Below the pieces are notes generated by a model, which saw only the letters and a program-made list of their open reading frames with translations, was not told the DNA's origin and made no database searches. From contig NC_133123.1 of NCBI RefSeq assembly GCF_033568475.1, positions 191,173,821-191,237,820 of the forward strand: 64,000 nt of DNA. The letters are read 5' to 3'. Source of the DNA: Henckelia pumila (lineage: Eukaryota > Streptophyta > Magnoliopsida > Lamiales > Gesneriaceae). Below, one piece after another: positions 21,984 to 33,732 of this stretch. The translations under genes were made by a program, and so were the position numbers. Position 1 is the first letter of the stretch. Each line of letters starts with the position of its first letter.

Positions 21984-24010
21984 TGTAACGCCCCATTTAT
22001 ATCTTAAATGAGTTTATTTGAGTTAATCGGAGATTGCAGAATTCATGAGCCGACTTGATTTTGATCAGGGTTTATTTTGCAAAGTTTGGAAATTTCAGGG
22101 ACTAAAATGCAAATATTGAAATTGTTATATTATCTACACTTGTAGACTTAGTCCACTCTCACCATCACCTTCCCCAACTCGTTATCCTCCATTAGAGCCG
22201 CCCCCTTCTCATTCCAAGCTTCCAAATTTCTGTCCAAGCTCGATCCGGCCGTTGGAATTTATTTCTGAAGGCAGTTTAGCAATCATTGCAACGAGAGCTC
22301 CGTTATACCGTAAGTATTTATCCGATCAGATACGTTTTGTTTTTCGGATGTTGTTAGAATCGATTGAGATTCGAGTATGTTGTTCTTGACAGAGTTCTGA
22401 TAGTTTATTATCTGTCGGTTTTGAAATAGAGCGACGTTCGGAATTGTTATGATTTTTGGTAGCCATTTTCAAAAAATAGGTTTTGAGATTTGTTGAAATT
22501 GCCTTGTTATTGTTGTATTAGCATTGATTCGAGTTGTTATCGATATTGAACTGTTGTCTGCATTTTCGGTTTGATCATTTATAGCCGTTATGCCGCCGGT
22601 TTGAGTTTTGAGGATTTTGAACCATGTTTGAGTTGTAGAACTTTGGGCATTGGGTTTGTTCGTTGTAGTTGATCATATTTTATCTCCGTACAGATTCATT
22701 TGGAGTTGTCGAGATAGAGAAGCAGCAGTCGATCGTCAAGAGTTTGACGAAGAATCGATAAAGAGATTACCTTGAGCCGATATTGTTGTTAGGTTGTATA
22801 GTTTTTGATATAACCTTTTTATTGTAGCTTATCCAGAGTTGGAACTACTTGCATTGAAAGGTAAAAGCAGACATCGTTAGCGGGATAGCATACTCGGGAC
22901 AGTTGGTTCTCGATTTTCCCTTAAAATCACATATTGCATCGATACTTGTTCTAGCATGTGGGACTTGTATTTTGTTGATTATTTGATTGTATTTTATGGC
23001 TAAATGCCTTATGTTTTCATATGCATTCATATTGAGCCAGCACTATCGTTTCAACGGGCAGAACAACCCTTTTGTTAGACATTTGGAGCTATAGTCGAGT
23101 GGCCTAGGACGTAGTTGTTGCGCCTAGTGCTAGCATACTCATTATAGTTGCTCAAAGTCTAGAGGAGTGGGATACGTGGCACCACCTTGATTGAGAGGGT
23201 CGGTGGGTTGTTTACGTGATCTCGTCCTCGGGATCCCAAAGCAGAGCAGCAACCCCTTGTTTATCAGAGTTGATATACCTGTTTTAAAGACATGCATATC
23301 TTTTGTTTTGTGTTGATTATGTTGTCTTGAAAGCATGTGGTTGACTTATTACATGTATTACTTGTTATGTTGTTTTTACTGGGAATATCTTTCTCACCGG
23401 AGTTATCCGGTTGTTTTTTTGTTTTTGTGTGTACTTGGCAACAGGTGGGGCAGGATCAAGTCAGAAGAGGCATGGTTAGCTTTGAGAGCAAGAAGTAGAA
23501 GTGAGACTCGGTTTAGAAGTCAAATCAGCACGCCAATCTAGTTTATGTTTCATAGCATGTTTAGATTTGAACTCGTCGTTTATGTTGTATCGATCCTGCG
23601 AGTATTGTTGACTGAAGGTTGTCGTTACATGTATTATGAACCATGTTATGTTTGAATGTCGTTTTGGTCATGTATGCATGTTGAGAATGGATCGGTTTTA
23701 TATTGGATTGGTTGAGCTAATTGCTGTTTTCTTTACTCAGTTTTGGTCTCGCTCGAGCGGCAGTTGGTTCTCGCTCGAGCGTTTTTCTGTGTGCAAGACA
23801 GAACCCTGCTCGCTCGAGCGAGGGTGCTTCCCCGCTCGAGCTAGAGTTCTCTTGGCAGGTGGGCAGAACATTGCTCCCTCGAGCGGGCGTGTCTTGCCGC
23901 TCGAGCGAGGATTTTTAAAAAAAAATCATTACTTTTAAATCTTGGATCTTGTTTGCTTATTTTATTGTTCAATCCGAGTTTAGTTTGATGTTTAGAACCG
24001 AGGTCTCACA
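21984..24010 (+). repeat. 3' LTR of element B
   Basis: It is 2027 bp and starts right after the polypurine tract. It ends GGTCTCACA. The CTCGAGCGAG cluster is at 23747-23915. Its similarity to the 5' LTR supports one insertion event. Confidence 0.92.
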
Positions 24011-24015
24011 CCAAG

Positions 24016-27000
24016 GAATGCCTCAAATGGCTAAGGCATGACTGGTTTTGAGCGTAAGGTCATTAAATTCACGCAAAACATGATTCTACATGTATGCTTG
24101 TATCAATGCGTTCGATAGGCACACGAGAAACTTCATGTTCAAAAGCATGTGGTGAATGCAAGGAGAACTCTCACGTTAGATCATGAGCAGAATAGGTCGG
24201 CTGACATGCACTGATGCAGAGCATAGCCGGTTAACAAGCACGGATCACTTCTCCGGATGTCTTTGCAGGAGGACGGGTAGAGAGATTTGGTCAAGAGTAC
24301 GCTAGCATTGATGCGTGTGTCGATTAGAAGCTTCATGCTCAAGAAACAAAGACGAGTGCGATGATTTAATACTGTGTTTTGTTTTAAACAGTATTTCAGT
24401 TGTAATGAATCATCAAAATCTGGTTGTATCATTTTAATTTATTAGATGTACATTTTCGTTGTATTTTGGATACTGTAATTGTATTACATGGGATTTTAAT
24501 AAAGAAATTGTACATAACTTGAAAGAATGATACGTGTAATATTTATCCATCAATTCGTGTATGATTGCAATATTTTGCTAAGATTGGCATGGTTCTAGTT
24601 GATTAGTGTTCAACTGTTGTAGCTCATGAGGTTTTGAGTAAGCCAATTGTAACTGTTTGACTTGTGGTTAGTCTAAGTGTTTTCCTAGGATTGACTTAGT
24701 TAGTTAGTGGACTTAGTTAGTGCCATGTACGAGTTGATTCGTCAGAGGCATGATTTTTCTAGGTTGTTTCCTAAGAACAATAGGTTGTCTGACCTTCGTA
24801 GGTTGAGACTTATGATGATGGGTTTTCATCAGGATGTCAGGTCGAGTATATGCCAAGAGTTGTGGACTATGACCATGATTAGACGTGATGAGGCGCGACC
24901 TTATGCCGACGTACCTGGAAGCCTTTGCGCTTCAGGAGGTGGCGGTGGGAAGGCTACTCAGTCTAGAGTTTTGGTAACAGTCATGAATGGATATGACCTT
25001 GGATTAGATGCTGAGTTTGGTATCATGATTTAGATATCGTCTGGCTTGTGTCAGAGATATTCGTTTGAGCGTTCTGCTATGAGAACCAGTCTTCAAGGGA
25101 TTTTCTTGATGAGTGAATGTTCTGAGCAGATGGCTTTTGACCTATGAGATACTGCTAGACTAGTGGATCTAGTAGGTAGTCGGATTTATACCAGTGTTGA
25201 CATGGGGTGTTGACTGATTTCTTCTGGGATGAAACATAGGATCTTCCATGGGATGGAAATGATCTAGGTTGATAGACCGGGGGAAGTTTCTTGGGTTTAG
25301 CTCGCCTTGGTGATCGCTTTGAGTGGGCAAGGAAGCGGATTGTAGTGCTTGGATAGCACAAGACTTGTGCTAATAGACTACTTCTAAACTGTTATCTGAC
25401 ATCGTCAGAAATGGATGTAAGATATCCGTTGCAGTTATTTCGATTCCAAGTGTTTGGAATAAGTTCACTTGTGGCAGCTGAGTCAAGGTTATTGATCGAG
25501 CCATGTAGGTTTCGATAATCAGTGGTTATCTGACTTGACTATCACTAACCAGTTAAGTGTGAGCCGTAGTAGATCGACGAGGTCGATAGGTTGAGTCCAA
25601 TCAGTGAAGATTAGGACGTAGCGAATCGAAAAGTACTTGGAGTAGTATTTTGTTGCTTGGTGCCTTAGAGACGAGTACTTGGTGCAGTCTCAGAGAAGTC
25701 GACGACTTGGGTAATTTGGAATCTCTAGGATTGCCAGAGATGGATCTTTTGAGATTGTTGTTAATCGGGGACAATTGCAAATTGGCTTGTATGGTCAAGT
25801 TAGGTAATAACTTGACAGTAGGAACAAGCCAAGAAAATGAGTAGTTTCCAAGGTTAGTATTTCCTTATTAGGAAGAAGCCGAAATTGATCGAAGTTGTTG
25901 CTTAATATTAGCAATAATATACTCAGGTTGAGTAATGAAAGGGTCAAGTGTTACTCCATGGCGGTGATGGACAACAAAATTATAAGGACTGTCAACTGAA
26001 CATTTTTGAAGTGTTTCAGTGATGACGTCTAAGTATGCCATTGGAATTAGATCCAACGAGTAAATTCTAATGGGCATTAGTGAGTAAACATCGGTGGTCG
26101 AGTGAAGAGACGTGACATTAGCTAAGATCTAGTTTTCGGGATCTAGCAGGATGTTGTCACTACTTTTCCAACGTGCGATGCGCGATGCCATTGAGATGAT
26201 CGAATTAGTCGATGATCGACTTAGCCGTCAACAAGATTGCCGTTGGAATTGAAGACTTCGTAGGATTGCGATGAAGTAATTTTGTTCCTTCCAGCCAGTA
26301 AATCACATCTGTATGGACTATTTGCCAAGAATATTGTGTTTCAGCAAATAGAAAATAGTCAAGAGTGTGATGTGTGACAAGTTACTTCAAGTGTGGAGTA
26401 TTTCCAAGAGTAACTTGGTGACCAATATCTTGTGACGATTCCAAGGGATGACGTGTTCATCGGAGATCGTATTCTTTTCCAATTCATGTCAGGGCTGATG
26501 CGTTTCAGCAGGAACATGAGTTAGTGGAAATGTTGAATCTGTTGGGATTAATTGGTCCGATCTCTTAAGGATAGAATTCACGATGATGGTTGTCATCAAG
26601 GAATCCGAGATGGGTTATACCAAATGCAATGACTGTCGAGTTTCGAGACGGATAGGAAGTGTTCCATATGCCAATGCACTGTGGAATGATCCAGTCGAGC
26701 ATTTTGGTGGAAGCTTGCCTTAGTCTTGATGTGGGTATAGTGATTGAAAGTATGTATAACTATCAGGGGAATGTCCAACGATAACTGAATCCTGTAGAGA
26801 GTTTTGACTAGTCCATCGATTGAAGTTCATGGGTAAATAACCTATGGTCGAGATGATGTAGATCATCAGAGATGCGATGATTGCCATTGTGGCGTATACG
26901 GATGGCTTCGCAGACCAATGGTTAAGAGAGGATTTTGAGACATGATTGTCAGATGATGAGAGTTCCTTCATGACACAGTGTTGAGTTACTAAGAAATGTG

Positions 27001-27712
27001 AACTGTGATTCTCACTAGACATGGTGGGCTGAATTCCCATTATTTCTTGGGAATTTTGTTGCTTCAAGGGAGCAGGGAAAGGATAACTTGTCTAGAAATC
27101 ATGTTAAGCAGTTGCGTTGGAGTATAGCTTTGTGTCGATAGAATTCTCTTAAGGAGAAAATCTTGATGTTGTGTCAAGCGCAATGTTGGGATTGGTGTTT
27201 CCTGACTAGGTGTTCTGCATCAAGTGTGGTTGAGGAACTAGTGGATGATTGGATCTACGTAATGAGTCGAAGAATTTCACGAACCAGTTGGGTTTGGACA
27301 TGGGATTAGGTTGAGGAAGAATTATTCCTTGGGATGAGGATCTTGCACGAACCGATGTTACGTTCCTTGACCGTGGTCAATTGGTACGATATCAGTACCC
27401 AGTAGTTGCTAGTGTTAGCTCGGCAGAAGAATCTCCAAGAGAGTTGCCTTAGGGTCGGAAGATGTATCAGTGTTGTGATACATTGGTGCCAAGGAGATTT
27501 GATTTTCATATGTTAGCGCAGAGACTTTCAGAACCTAGTATAGGGGTTTGAAGAGTGCTGAAAGTTGTTCAAGAGGTTGAAGATTTTAGGGAATTCGACA
27601 AGAGTCTGAGTATGTCGGAAGCTATTTCGACCAGACACTCGAGCAAGGGTCTCTAGTACGTTCTCGAGGTTTACCCTAGATTTCGAGGACGAAATATTTT
27701 AAGGGTGGGAGA
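24016..27712 (+). other. element A internal region, right part (no intact ORF)
   Basis: About 3.7 kb with no protease, RT, RNase H or integrase motif in any frame I could read. The longest plus frame (24707-25033; 108 aa) has a stretch near HDFSRLF that might be gag-derived, but this is weak. The region ends with cgaggacgaaat and the polypurine tract. It resembles a large non-autonomous LTR derivative or a fully decayed gypsy element. Confidence 0.6.
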
Positions 27713-27805
27713 TGTAGTAACTCGTATCTTAAATTAACGATTAATGTTTAATTAATCATATGATCATGTTTAGATTAAGTAAAACATGATTAAATAAATT
27801 CCAGA

Positions 27806-29200
27806 TGTAGTGACCCGTATCTGTAATTAATGATTAATGACTATATTAATCATGTGATCATGTTTTGAATTATTAATACATGATCAAGGAAGTTTCTGTT
27901 GGATTAACGGATTTCAAAAATGGATTTAGAATGATCGAAAAAGGCCCAAAGGGTGACTAGGAACGGAAGCAACGTTCATGGATCGGAAGCAACGTTCTGG
28001 CCTACTGATGTCATACGTGATGTCAGCAAGATGACGTCATTTCTTACGTACGTGATGGGACATCGGACGCAACGATATGAGAATGTACGCAACGATCGGG
28101 AACGGATGCAACGATGGAGAACGGACGTTCCGTTCTGTGTCTATAAATAGAGGAGCCGAGATTCATTTCAACTCGCACATTTCCTCTCTTCTCTCTCGAT
28201 TCCTAGGCCTTCTAACTCAGATCTAGGGAGATCTAGGCATCCTATGGGGAATCCGGAAGTGGTATAGCGATTCAGGCATCGTAGCGAAGCTGCGGCTTAG
28301 TTTTGAGGCAAGCGACAGCAAAGGGCTAACGACAGACGCAGGTATAGCTTTGGCTTCCTAAAAATATTTAGGAGTATAGAATAGTTTAGTTAAGGCTTTT
28401 AGAGCTTAATTAATGATGCATGGGTATTGCATTGTAGTAGCAGTAGACTGGACTAGTAGGCTTGGAGTCTAGACCAGTGGAGCTAGGTTTTGACCAACAG
28501 TGTTAGAGGTACGTAAGTACTGACCGAGATAGCCGACATGATATATTTGCATGTATGTTGCATGAGTATGTGCTATATTTTTTATCATGTTTTAGCATGT
28601 TTTACCGCCTTAGCACATGCACGATTTTACGTATGACTGCATTTTGAGAGATGTGAGTCATTGACAGTCTCCATAGGGAACAGTGATCTCATGTTGGACT
28701 CGAGTTAGGTATGGTATTTTACATATGATACTTGTATCCTATTTTGGATTCGGGTCAGGATGGGGTTGGCTCAGCCCTGATATAGAATATACGAGTACCC
28801 CGCAGAGTTTCTCTCTAGCCGGTACTGTATATTCCTGGCGCCATGGGCAAGTGTTTTACCTGAGATTTTAAATCATCTGTATGCGCATATTTGTACATAT
28901 ATCATTGCTTATGTATTGAGCGTAGTTGCTCACGCCCCTATGTTTGGGTATTGTGGTGTACCTTGTGGCGGGGGAGGATTGAAGATTCGAGAGCGTGAGG
29001 TTTTAGAGGGTAAGGATTTGTTTACCCTGAACCTTCGATTTGGTTGTATAATTGTATTTATACACTTATGTTATCGTCGGTTGTATTCTGCCGATTGGAT
29101 TTTTTGTATTTTAAATTATCCGCTCCTTACGCTTTAAGTATTATTGCATGCGCTTTATTATAACTCTGATTAGATAGTGGATCTGGGTTGGGTCACTACA
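27806..29200 (+). mobile_element. solo LTR C
   Basis: It is 1395 bp, TGTAGTGACCCG...GGGTCACTACA, in a perfect duplication ccaga (27801-27805 and 29201-29205). It resembles LTR A at its ends, so it is a related family. A cluster of CGGAAGCAACGTTC-type words (27960-28130), including a TGACGTCA palindrome at 28032-28039, precedes the TATA box ctataaatag at about 28140. Confidence 0.93.
27960..28132. repeat. CGGAAGCAACGTTC repeat cluster in solo LTR C
   Basis: Six or so copies of (A/C)GGA(A/C)GCAACGNT words lie immediately upstream of a TATA box, with TGACGTCA (CRE/as-1-like) embedded. It is in the same position as the ATCGGAAGCTCCGAT cluster of LTR A but with a different word. Confidence 0.65.
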
Positions 29201-29259
29201 CCAGATGAGTTAACGGAGTCCGGAAATGAATTCGAAATACTCGGAAATGGGCAGAGGGT

Positions 29260-29535
29260 CAGTAAGGATAGGACAATCCGATTTAAAGACCGGACCATCC
29301 GATGAGAACGGAAGCTTCGTTGTGACAATCGGAAGTTCCGATGGCGATCGGAAGCTCCGATCGGTAACAAAAGCTCCGATAGTATTACGTCAGCCATGAC
29401 GTAAGTGACAACGGAAGCTCCGATCGGGAACGGAGGTTCTGATCTTCCTCATCCGCAGCCGGCCAGTAGGGATTTGATGCGTGGCGGATAAGAGCTATCG
29501 GAAGCTCCGATCGTTCAACGGAGGTTCCGATCGTG
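29260..29535. repeat. ATCGGAAGCTCCGAT cluster in the 3' LTR of A, with a 20-bp palindrome
   Basis: This is the same cluster as at 11270-11478 but longer. It includes TTACGTCA-GCCA-TGACGTAA at 29385-29404, arms perfect. Such TGACGT words are known binding sites of TGA-type bZIP factors; binding here is inference. Confidence 0.7.
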
Positions 29536-30145
29536 CTCTATATAAAGGGGTGCGAGGGCCTCATTTAAAACCGCACCAATTTCCTCTCCTTCGCTTGTGT
29601 GGCTCTATTTTAGGGCTTTGGGTACTCTTATTTTAGAGTTGGAGTAAGGAATATATATTTTAGCATAGTCAAACAGTGTCTAACATAGTAGCGGAGCGGT
29701 GTCCGAGTAGCGGAGCTGTGCTCGTAGCTGCGGAGGTGCAGGATTAGTATGCCCAAGTGGTTGTGTAGTCGTCATCAGTGGGCTAACAACGGACGCAGGT
29801 ATAGCAATGATCTCCTTTAATTATTTAGGAGTATGCAATAACTTAGTTAAGGTTTTTAGAGCTTAAATAATAATGCATGGGTATTTGCATTGTAGAGCTG
29901 ATGATAGGCTTTAAACCTATAATGAGACTGCTAGGACTGCCTGTAGTAAGGTACGTAAGTACTGACTGAGATAGCCAGCGGGTATGCATGCTTATGTGTT
30001 GCATTTGTGTGTTACATTTTGCATGGATTATTATGTGTCATGTTCACATCATATTGAGCATGTACATCTTTTGAGATGAGACATGTAGGGCTGCCTAGCC
30101 CTGTTTGGACGGTTGATATCGAGCGCCCCGTGACCGACGGGTTAG

Positions 30146-32124
30146 TGTAACGCCCCGTTTTTATCTTAAATGAGTTTATTTGAGTTAATCGGAGATTTCA
30201 GAGTTCTAGAGCCGACTTGATTTTGATCAGGGTCCTTTTTGCAAAAATTGGATTTTTCAGGGACTAAAACGCAAATTATGGATTTTATATATTATCTACA
30301 CTTAGATTTTTAATTGGGAAGACTCACCTTCCTCCCCAAACCGTGAAGCACCATTGAAGCTTGGGGAAATGCCTTTCAAGCTTTTCCAATCTTGGTTTTC
30401 GGTCGATCCGTCCGTTAGAAATTATTTCTGAAGGCAGATTAGTGATCACTGCAGTGAGAGCTCTGTTATATCGTAAGTTTTTCTACGATCGGATACATTC
30501 TAGTTTTTGGATGTTGTTAGAATCGTTCTAGATTCGAGTATGTTGTTCTAGACAGAGTTTTGATCGTTTATTATCTGTCGGTTTTGAATTAGAGCGACGT
30601 TTGGATTTGTTATGATTTTTGGAAGCCATTTTCGAAAATGTGGATTTTGAGATTGATGGGTTTGCTTTGTTATTGTTGTTTTGGGCATTGATATGAGGTT
30701 ATATCAGTATTGAACTGCTGTTTGCATTTCCGGTTTGTTCAGTTTATAGCCGTTATGCCGTCGGTTTGAGTTTTGGGTTTTCGAATCGTTTTTGGTATTG
30801 AGTGAAGCCTTGGATTGTGAATGATTGTGGTTGTTGATCAACTCTTGTATTCGTACAGATTCGTTGGAGTGTGTCGAGCCCTGTGTTAGCAGCATTGTTC
30901 GTCGAGAGTTGGACGAAGAACGGTAAAGAGATTTCCTTGAACCGTTGTTTGTTGTTTAGGTTGTCTAGTTGTTGATACAATCTTTTGTTGTAGCTTGTCC
31001 GGAGTTGGATCTACGGCATTGAAAGGTAAAAGCAATCTTTGTAGCGGGATAGCATACTCGGGACAGTTGGTTCTCGAGTTTCCCTTGAAATCACATATTG
31101 CATTGATACTGGTTCTAGTTTATGGAACCTGTATTTTGTTGATTATTTGAATGAATTATATGGCTAAGTTCCTTTTGTTTCCATATGCATTCATATTGAG
31201 CCAGCACTATTGTTTCGATGGGCAGAACAGCCTTTTGTTAGACGCTTGGGAGCTATATTCGAGTGGCCTAGGACGTAGTCGTTGCGCCTAGTGCTAGCAT
31301 ACTCATTATAGTTGCTCAAATTCTAGAGGAGTGGGATACGTGGCACCACCTCGATTGGTAAAGTCGGTGAGTCGTCACGTGATCTCATCCTCGGGATCCC
31401 AAAAGCACAGCAGCAATCCTTTGTTATCAGATTTGATATCCCGGTTTAAAGACATGCATTTCATTACGTTGTTATTGATTTTGTTGTTGTCTTGGAAGCA
31501 TGTTTATTGTTGTATTACTTGATATGTTGCTTTTACTGGGATTATCATTCTCACCGGTTATCCGGCTGTTGCTTTGTTTTGTATGTGTACTTGGCAACAT
31601 GAAGGGCAGGATCAAGTCAGCATAGACCTGGTTAGCGTCCAGAGCAAGAGATAGAAGTGAGACTCGTTTAGAAGTCGAATCAGCATGTCAACCTAGTTAT
31701 GTTTTGCGATCATGTTTAGTCATTCGAACTTCTCGTATATGTTTTGTAAGCAAGTAACGATGTAGGTGCTATCGAATTGAATGTTGCTCTCCCCTAAACC
31801 TTTCTTGTATTGTTATTGGAATGTCAAATACTCTTAATGCAAGTGTTTAGGTTTTGATTGAGTTTATTACAGTGCCTTAACCTTTCTGGGCGAGGGGACG
31901 GCGCGGGCGCGCGGTTGTGGGCGTGGGCGCGCGGCCTCTTTGCGAGGTATGAGCGCGGGCGCGCTTCCTTTGGCGCGGGCGCACTGGGATTTGCGGGGCG
32001 TAGGCGCGGGCGCGCTGATGTCAGCGCGGGCGCGCGAGCCTCCTTTTAAAAAAAAAATATATTGGGTTCTTGATTACTTATCGCTTGTTGTCTGATATTA
32101 GTTGATTAGAAACGAGGTCTCACA
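30146..32124 (+). mobile_element. solo LTR E (B family) in the 3' LTR of A
   Basis: It is 1979 bp, TGTAACGCCC...GAGGTCTCACA, in a perfect duplication gttag (30141-30145 and 32125-32129). It is the same family as B and D, with its own GC-rich cassette of GCGCGGGCGCGC words (31890-32045). Confidence 0.93.
31890..32045. repeat. GCGCGGGCGCGC cassette in solo LTR E
   Basis: Seven or so copies of GCGCGGGCGCGC-like words lie in about 155 bp before an A-run, at the place where LTR B has CTCGAGCGAG and LTR D has GCGCCCGCGC. Confidence 0.75.
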
Positions 32125-32649
32125 GTTAGCCTGCACTGACATCTATAGGGCAAGGTCCACGTCGGGTAGGAATGAAAAGTGTACTCAGTGGATTGTCCCG
32201 GGTTGTACCACTCATATACTAGGCGTCATTCTGAGCAGTTTGTATACAATTATCTCATATATGGATAACCTATCATTTTCATGCATCATGTTTGTATGTT
32301 TACCCGTACTTTTGTATTGAGTGTAGTCGCTCACGTACAGTGTTTTTGTATGTTTGGACACCCCATTTGACGGGGCAGATACAGGTACATGTGGAGTACC
32401 CAATAGCTTGGAGTGGCCAGTGACCTCGGTGACAGCAGGATTAGCTGTAGGTTTTGACCCTTAGGATTATTTGTAATTCGATTGGGTTGTATATTGGTTT
32501 ATTTAACCGGTTGTATTTTGTCAGTCAGTTTTTATTTAAGTCTTCCGCAGTGATTTATTTTAAATTCATGCTTAATTATGCTCTAACTCTGATTAGGTAG
32601 TGGATCCGGGTTGGGTCGCTACAGTTACCTTGAGAAGATCCATATTCTC

Positions 32650-33240
32650 TGTTTGGAGTTCTTGTTCTGTTGTTATTTTTAACATGGTTTCTCTAAACCT
32701 CCTGGAATCTTTCATCTTTGGGTGTAAAAGTTGTCATTTATCACCATGCTGGCTGCGTTGTCATTTATCACCATGCTGGCTGCAGAATATTATCGGCATC
32801 TGTCAATAAAAGGCCACCTTGAGTCTTTGAACTATGATCCTATGATCACAAATCGTAGTGAACATAAGTCGTATTGACTCATTGTTTTGTGTGTACTTCT
32901 TAAACATTTGTAAGAAGTTATTTCCTAACAGGATATCAGCTCCGATATCATAGAAATATATGGGTGGTGTCTTTACCTTATATCAAGGTGTTTGGCCTGC
33001 TCTTCCCAGAAGAATCTCTGCTTGTTTTATTCCTTTGCAACGAATTAAAATCTTTCGAGAGAAATCTCGTCCAGCAATTTTTGGTAAGTCTTCTTCACAA
33101 TTCTTAGGGAAAACTCCTCTTTTTGCTGTGCAAATTTCTGCTCCTGAATCAATATAGGCTGCGAAGTATTCCACCTTATATTGTTCATACAACATCCCAA
33201 TTGAAATATATATGGAGAAATGACTTGTTGTCATTTCACT
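32650..33240 (-). pseudogene. pararetroviral aspartic protease
   Basis: The active site IDSGAEICTAK lies at about 33160 on the minus strand (frame 33234-32983). A frame change near 32990 is followed by the second conserved element, ADILLGNNFL, at about 32930. It would cleave the polyprotein. Beyond it, a 27-bp tandem duplication (32731-32783) sits in the spacer to RT. Single-domain motif pair and position between MP and RT make the call firm; it is broken. Confidence 0.8.
32731..32783. repeat. 27-bp tandem duplication
   Basis: Two adjacent copies of a 27-bp unit start ttgtcatttatcaccatgct at 32731 and 32758. The length is a multiple of three, so it would not by itself shift the viral pol frame. 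Confidence 0.85.
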
Positions 33241-33732
33241 TAAAGGGATTACTATATGGACCCGTCATTTTTAATAAACTGTGTTGTAACTCAGTAATCC
33301 GATTAAGACTATTTAACCTTAATGTTTCTAAGGCTTCAGTAGGTAGAGTATGATTACTCTTTTCTACTTCTATAATGCGTTTTAGTAAATCATGTTCATG
33401 ATTTACTAACTTCAAGAGTTGTTTCTTTCTCTGTTTGTGAAAAGAGTTCTCAAATCTGGTCAGAGGTTATCCCTTACCCAATTTTCTTGGTTTGTCATCT
33501 CGTAAAATTCTTATTGAATTCTCCAAGTTTTTTCTTTTGCCATAATCTCTATTCCTCTCTCAAGGCATTTCCATATTTTATGGTCCTCAAGGAATTTTAA
33601 GCCAAGAATTAGCTGATCTACTTCTTTCCCTGGAATTTCCCCAATTTGAACTTCTAATTCACCAATATTTATCAATCCTTGGTAAGTTCCTTTTTCCTTC
33701 TGTTCTAAATAGTAAATCGAGTTATAAGGGAA

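Larger units (their letters stand above)
12991..24010 (+). mobile_element. Ty3/gypsy chromovirus B (Tekay-like), nested in A
   Basis: Two similar LTRs (12991-15023 and 21984-24010) surround gag-pol with order gag, PR, RT, RNase H, INT and a C-terminal chromodomain-like segment: a gypsy chromovirus. The PBS is at 15029-15040 and the polypurine tract agtgggggagaat at 21971-21983. Flanks are ccacg (12986-12990) and ccaag (24011-24015), a 4/5 target duplication. Solo LTR D of the same family sits inside its pol. RT wording ([10 protein letters not shown], then PFGLTNAP) is in the style of the Tekay/Del clade. Coding frames are broken. Confidence 0.92.
11099..32623 (+). mobile_element. LTR retrotransposon A, host of the nest
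   Basis: It is flanked by a perfect 5-bp target duplication gttac (11094-11098 and 32624-32628). The 5' LTR starts TGTAGTAACTCG, and the 3' LTR ends GGGTCGCTACA. The PBS is TGGTATCAGAG at 12586-12596 (initiator Met tRNA), and the polypurine tract aagggtgggaga lies just before the 3' LTR at 27713. A cgaggacgaaat word precedes the tract, as in element B, hinting at gypsy affinity. Its own sequence is only about 7.1 kb; the rest is element B, solo LTRs C and E. No pol motif is seen, so it looks non-autonomous. Confidence 0.92.
27713..32623 (+). repeat. 3' LTR of element A, split by two solo LTRs
   Basis: It runs 27713-27805, 29206-30145 and 32130-32623 once solo LTRs C and E and one copy of each target duplication are removed: about 1527 bp. 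It matches the 5' LTR (1482 bp) apart from about 45 bp present only here, around 29385-29425. The TATA-like ctatataaagg is at about 29537-29548. Confidence 0.9.

Noticed and set aside
31858-32049. GC-rich ORF in solo LTR E
   Set aside because: It is produced by GCGCGGGCGCGC repeats; no domain.
11099-32623. CRISPR-like array from the spaced LTR repeats
   Set aside because: The repeats are irregular words within LTRs of a plant genome; no regular spacers or cas genes.
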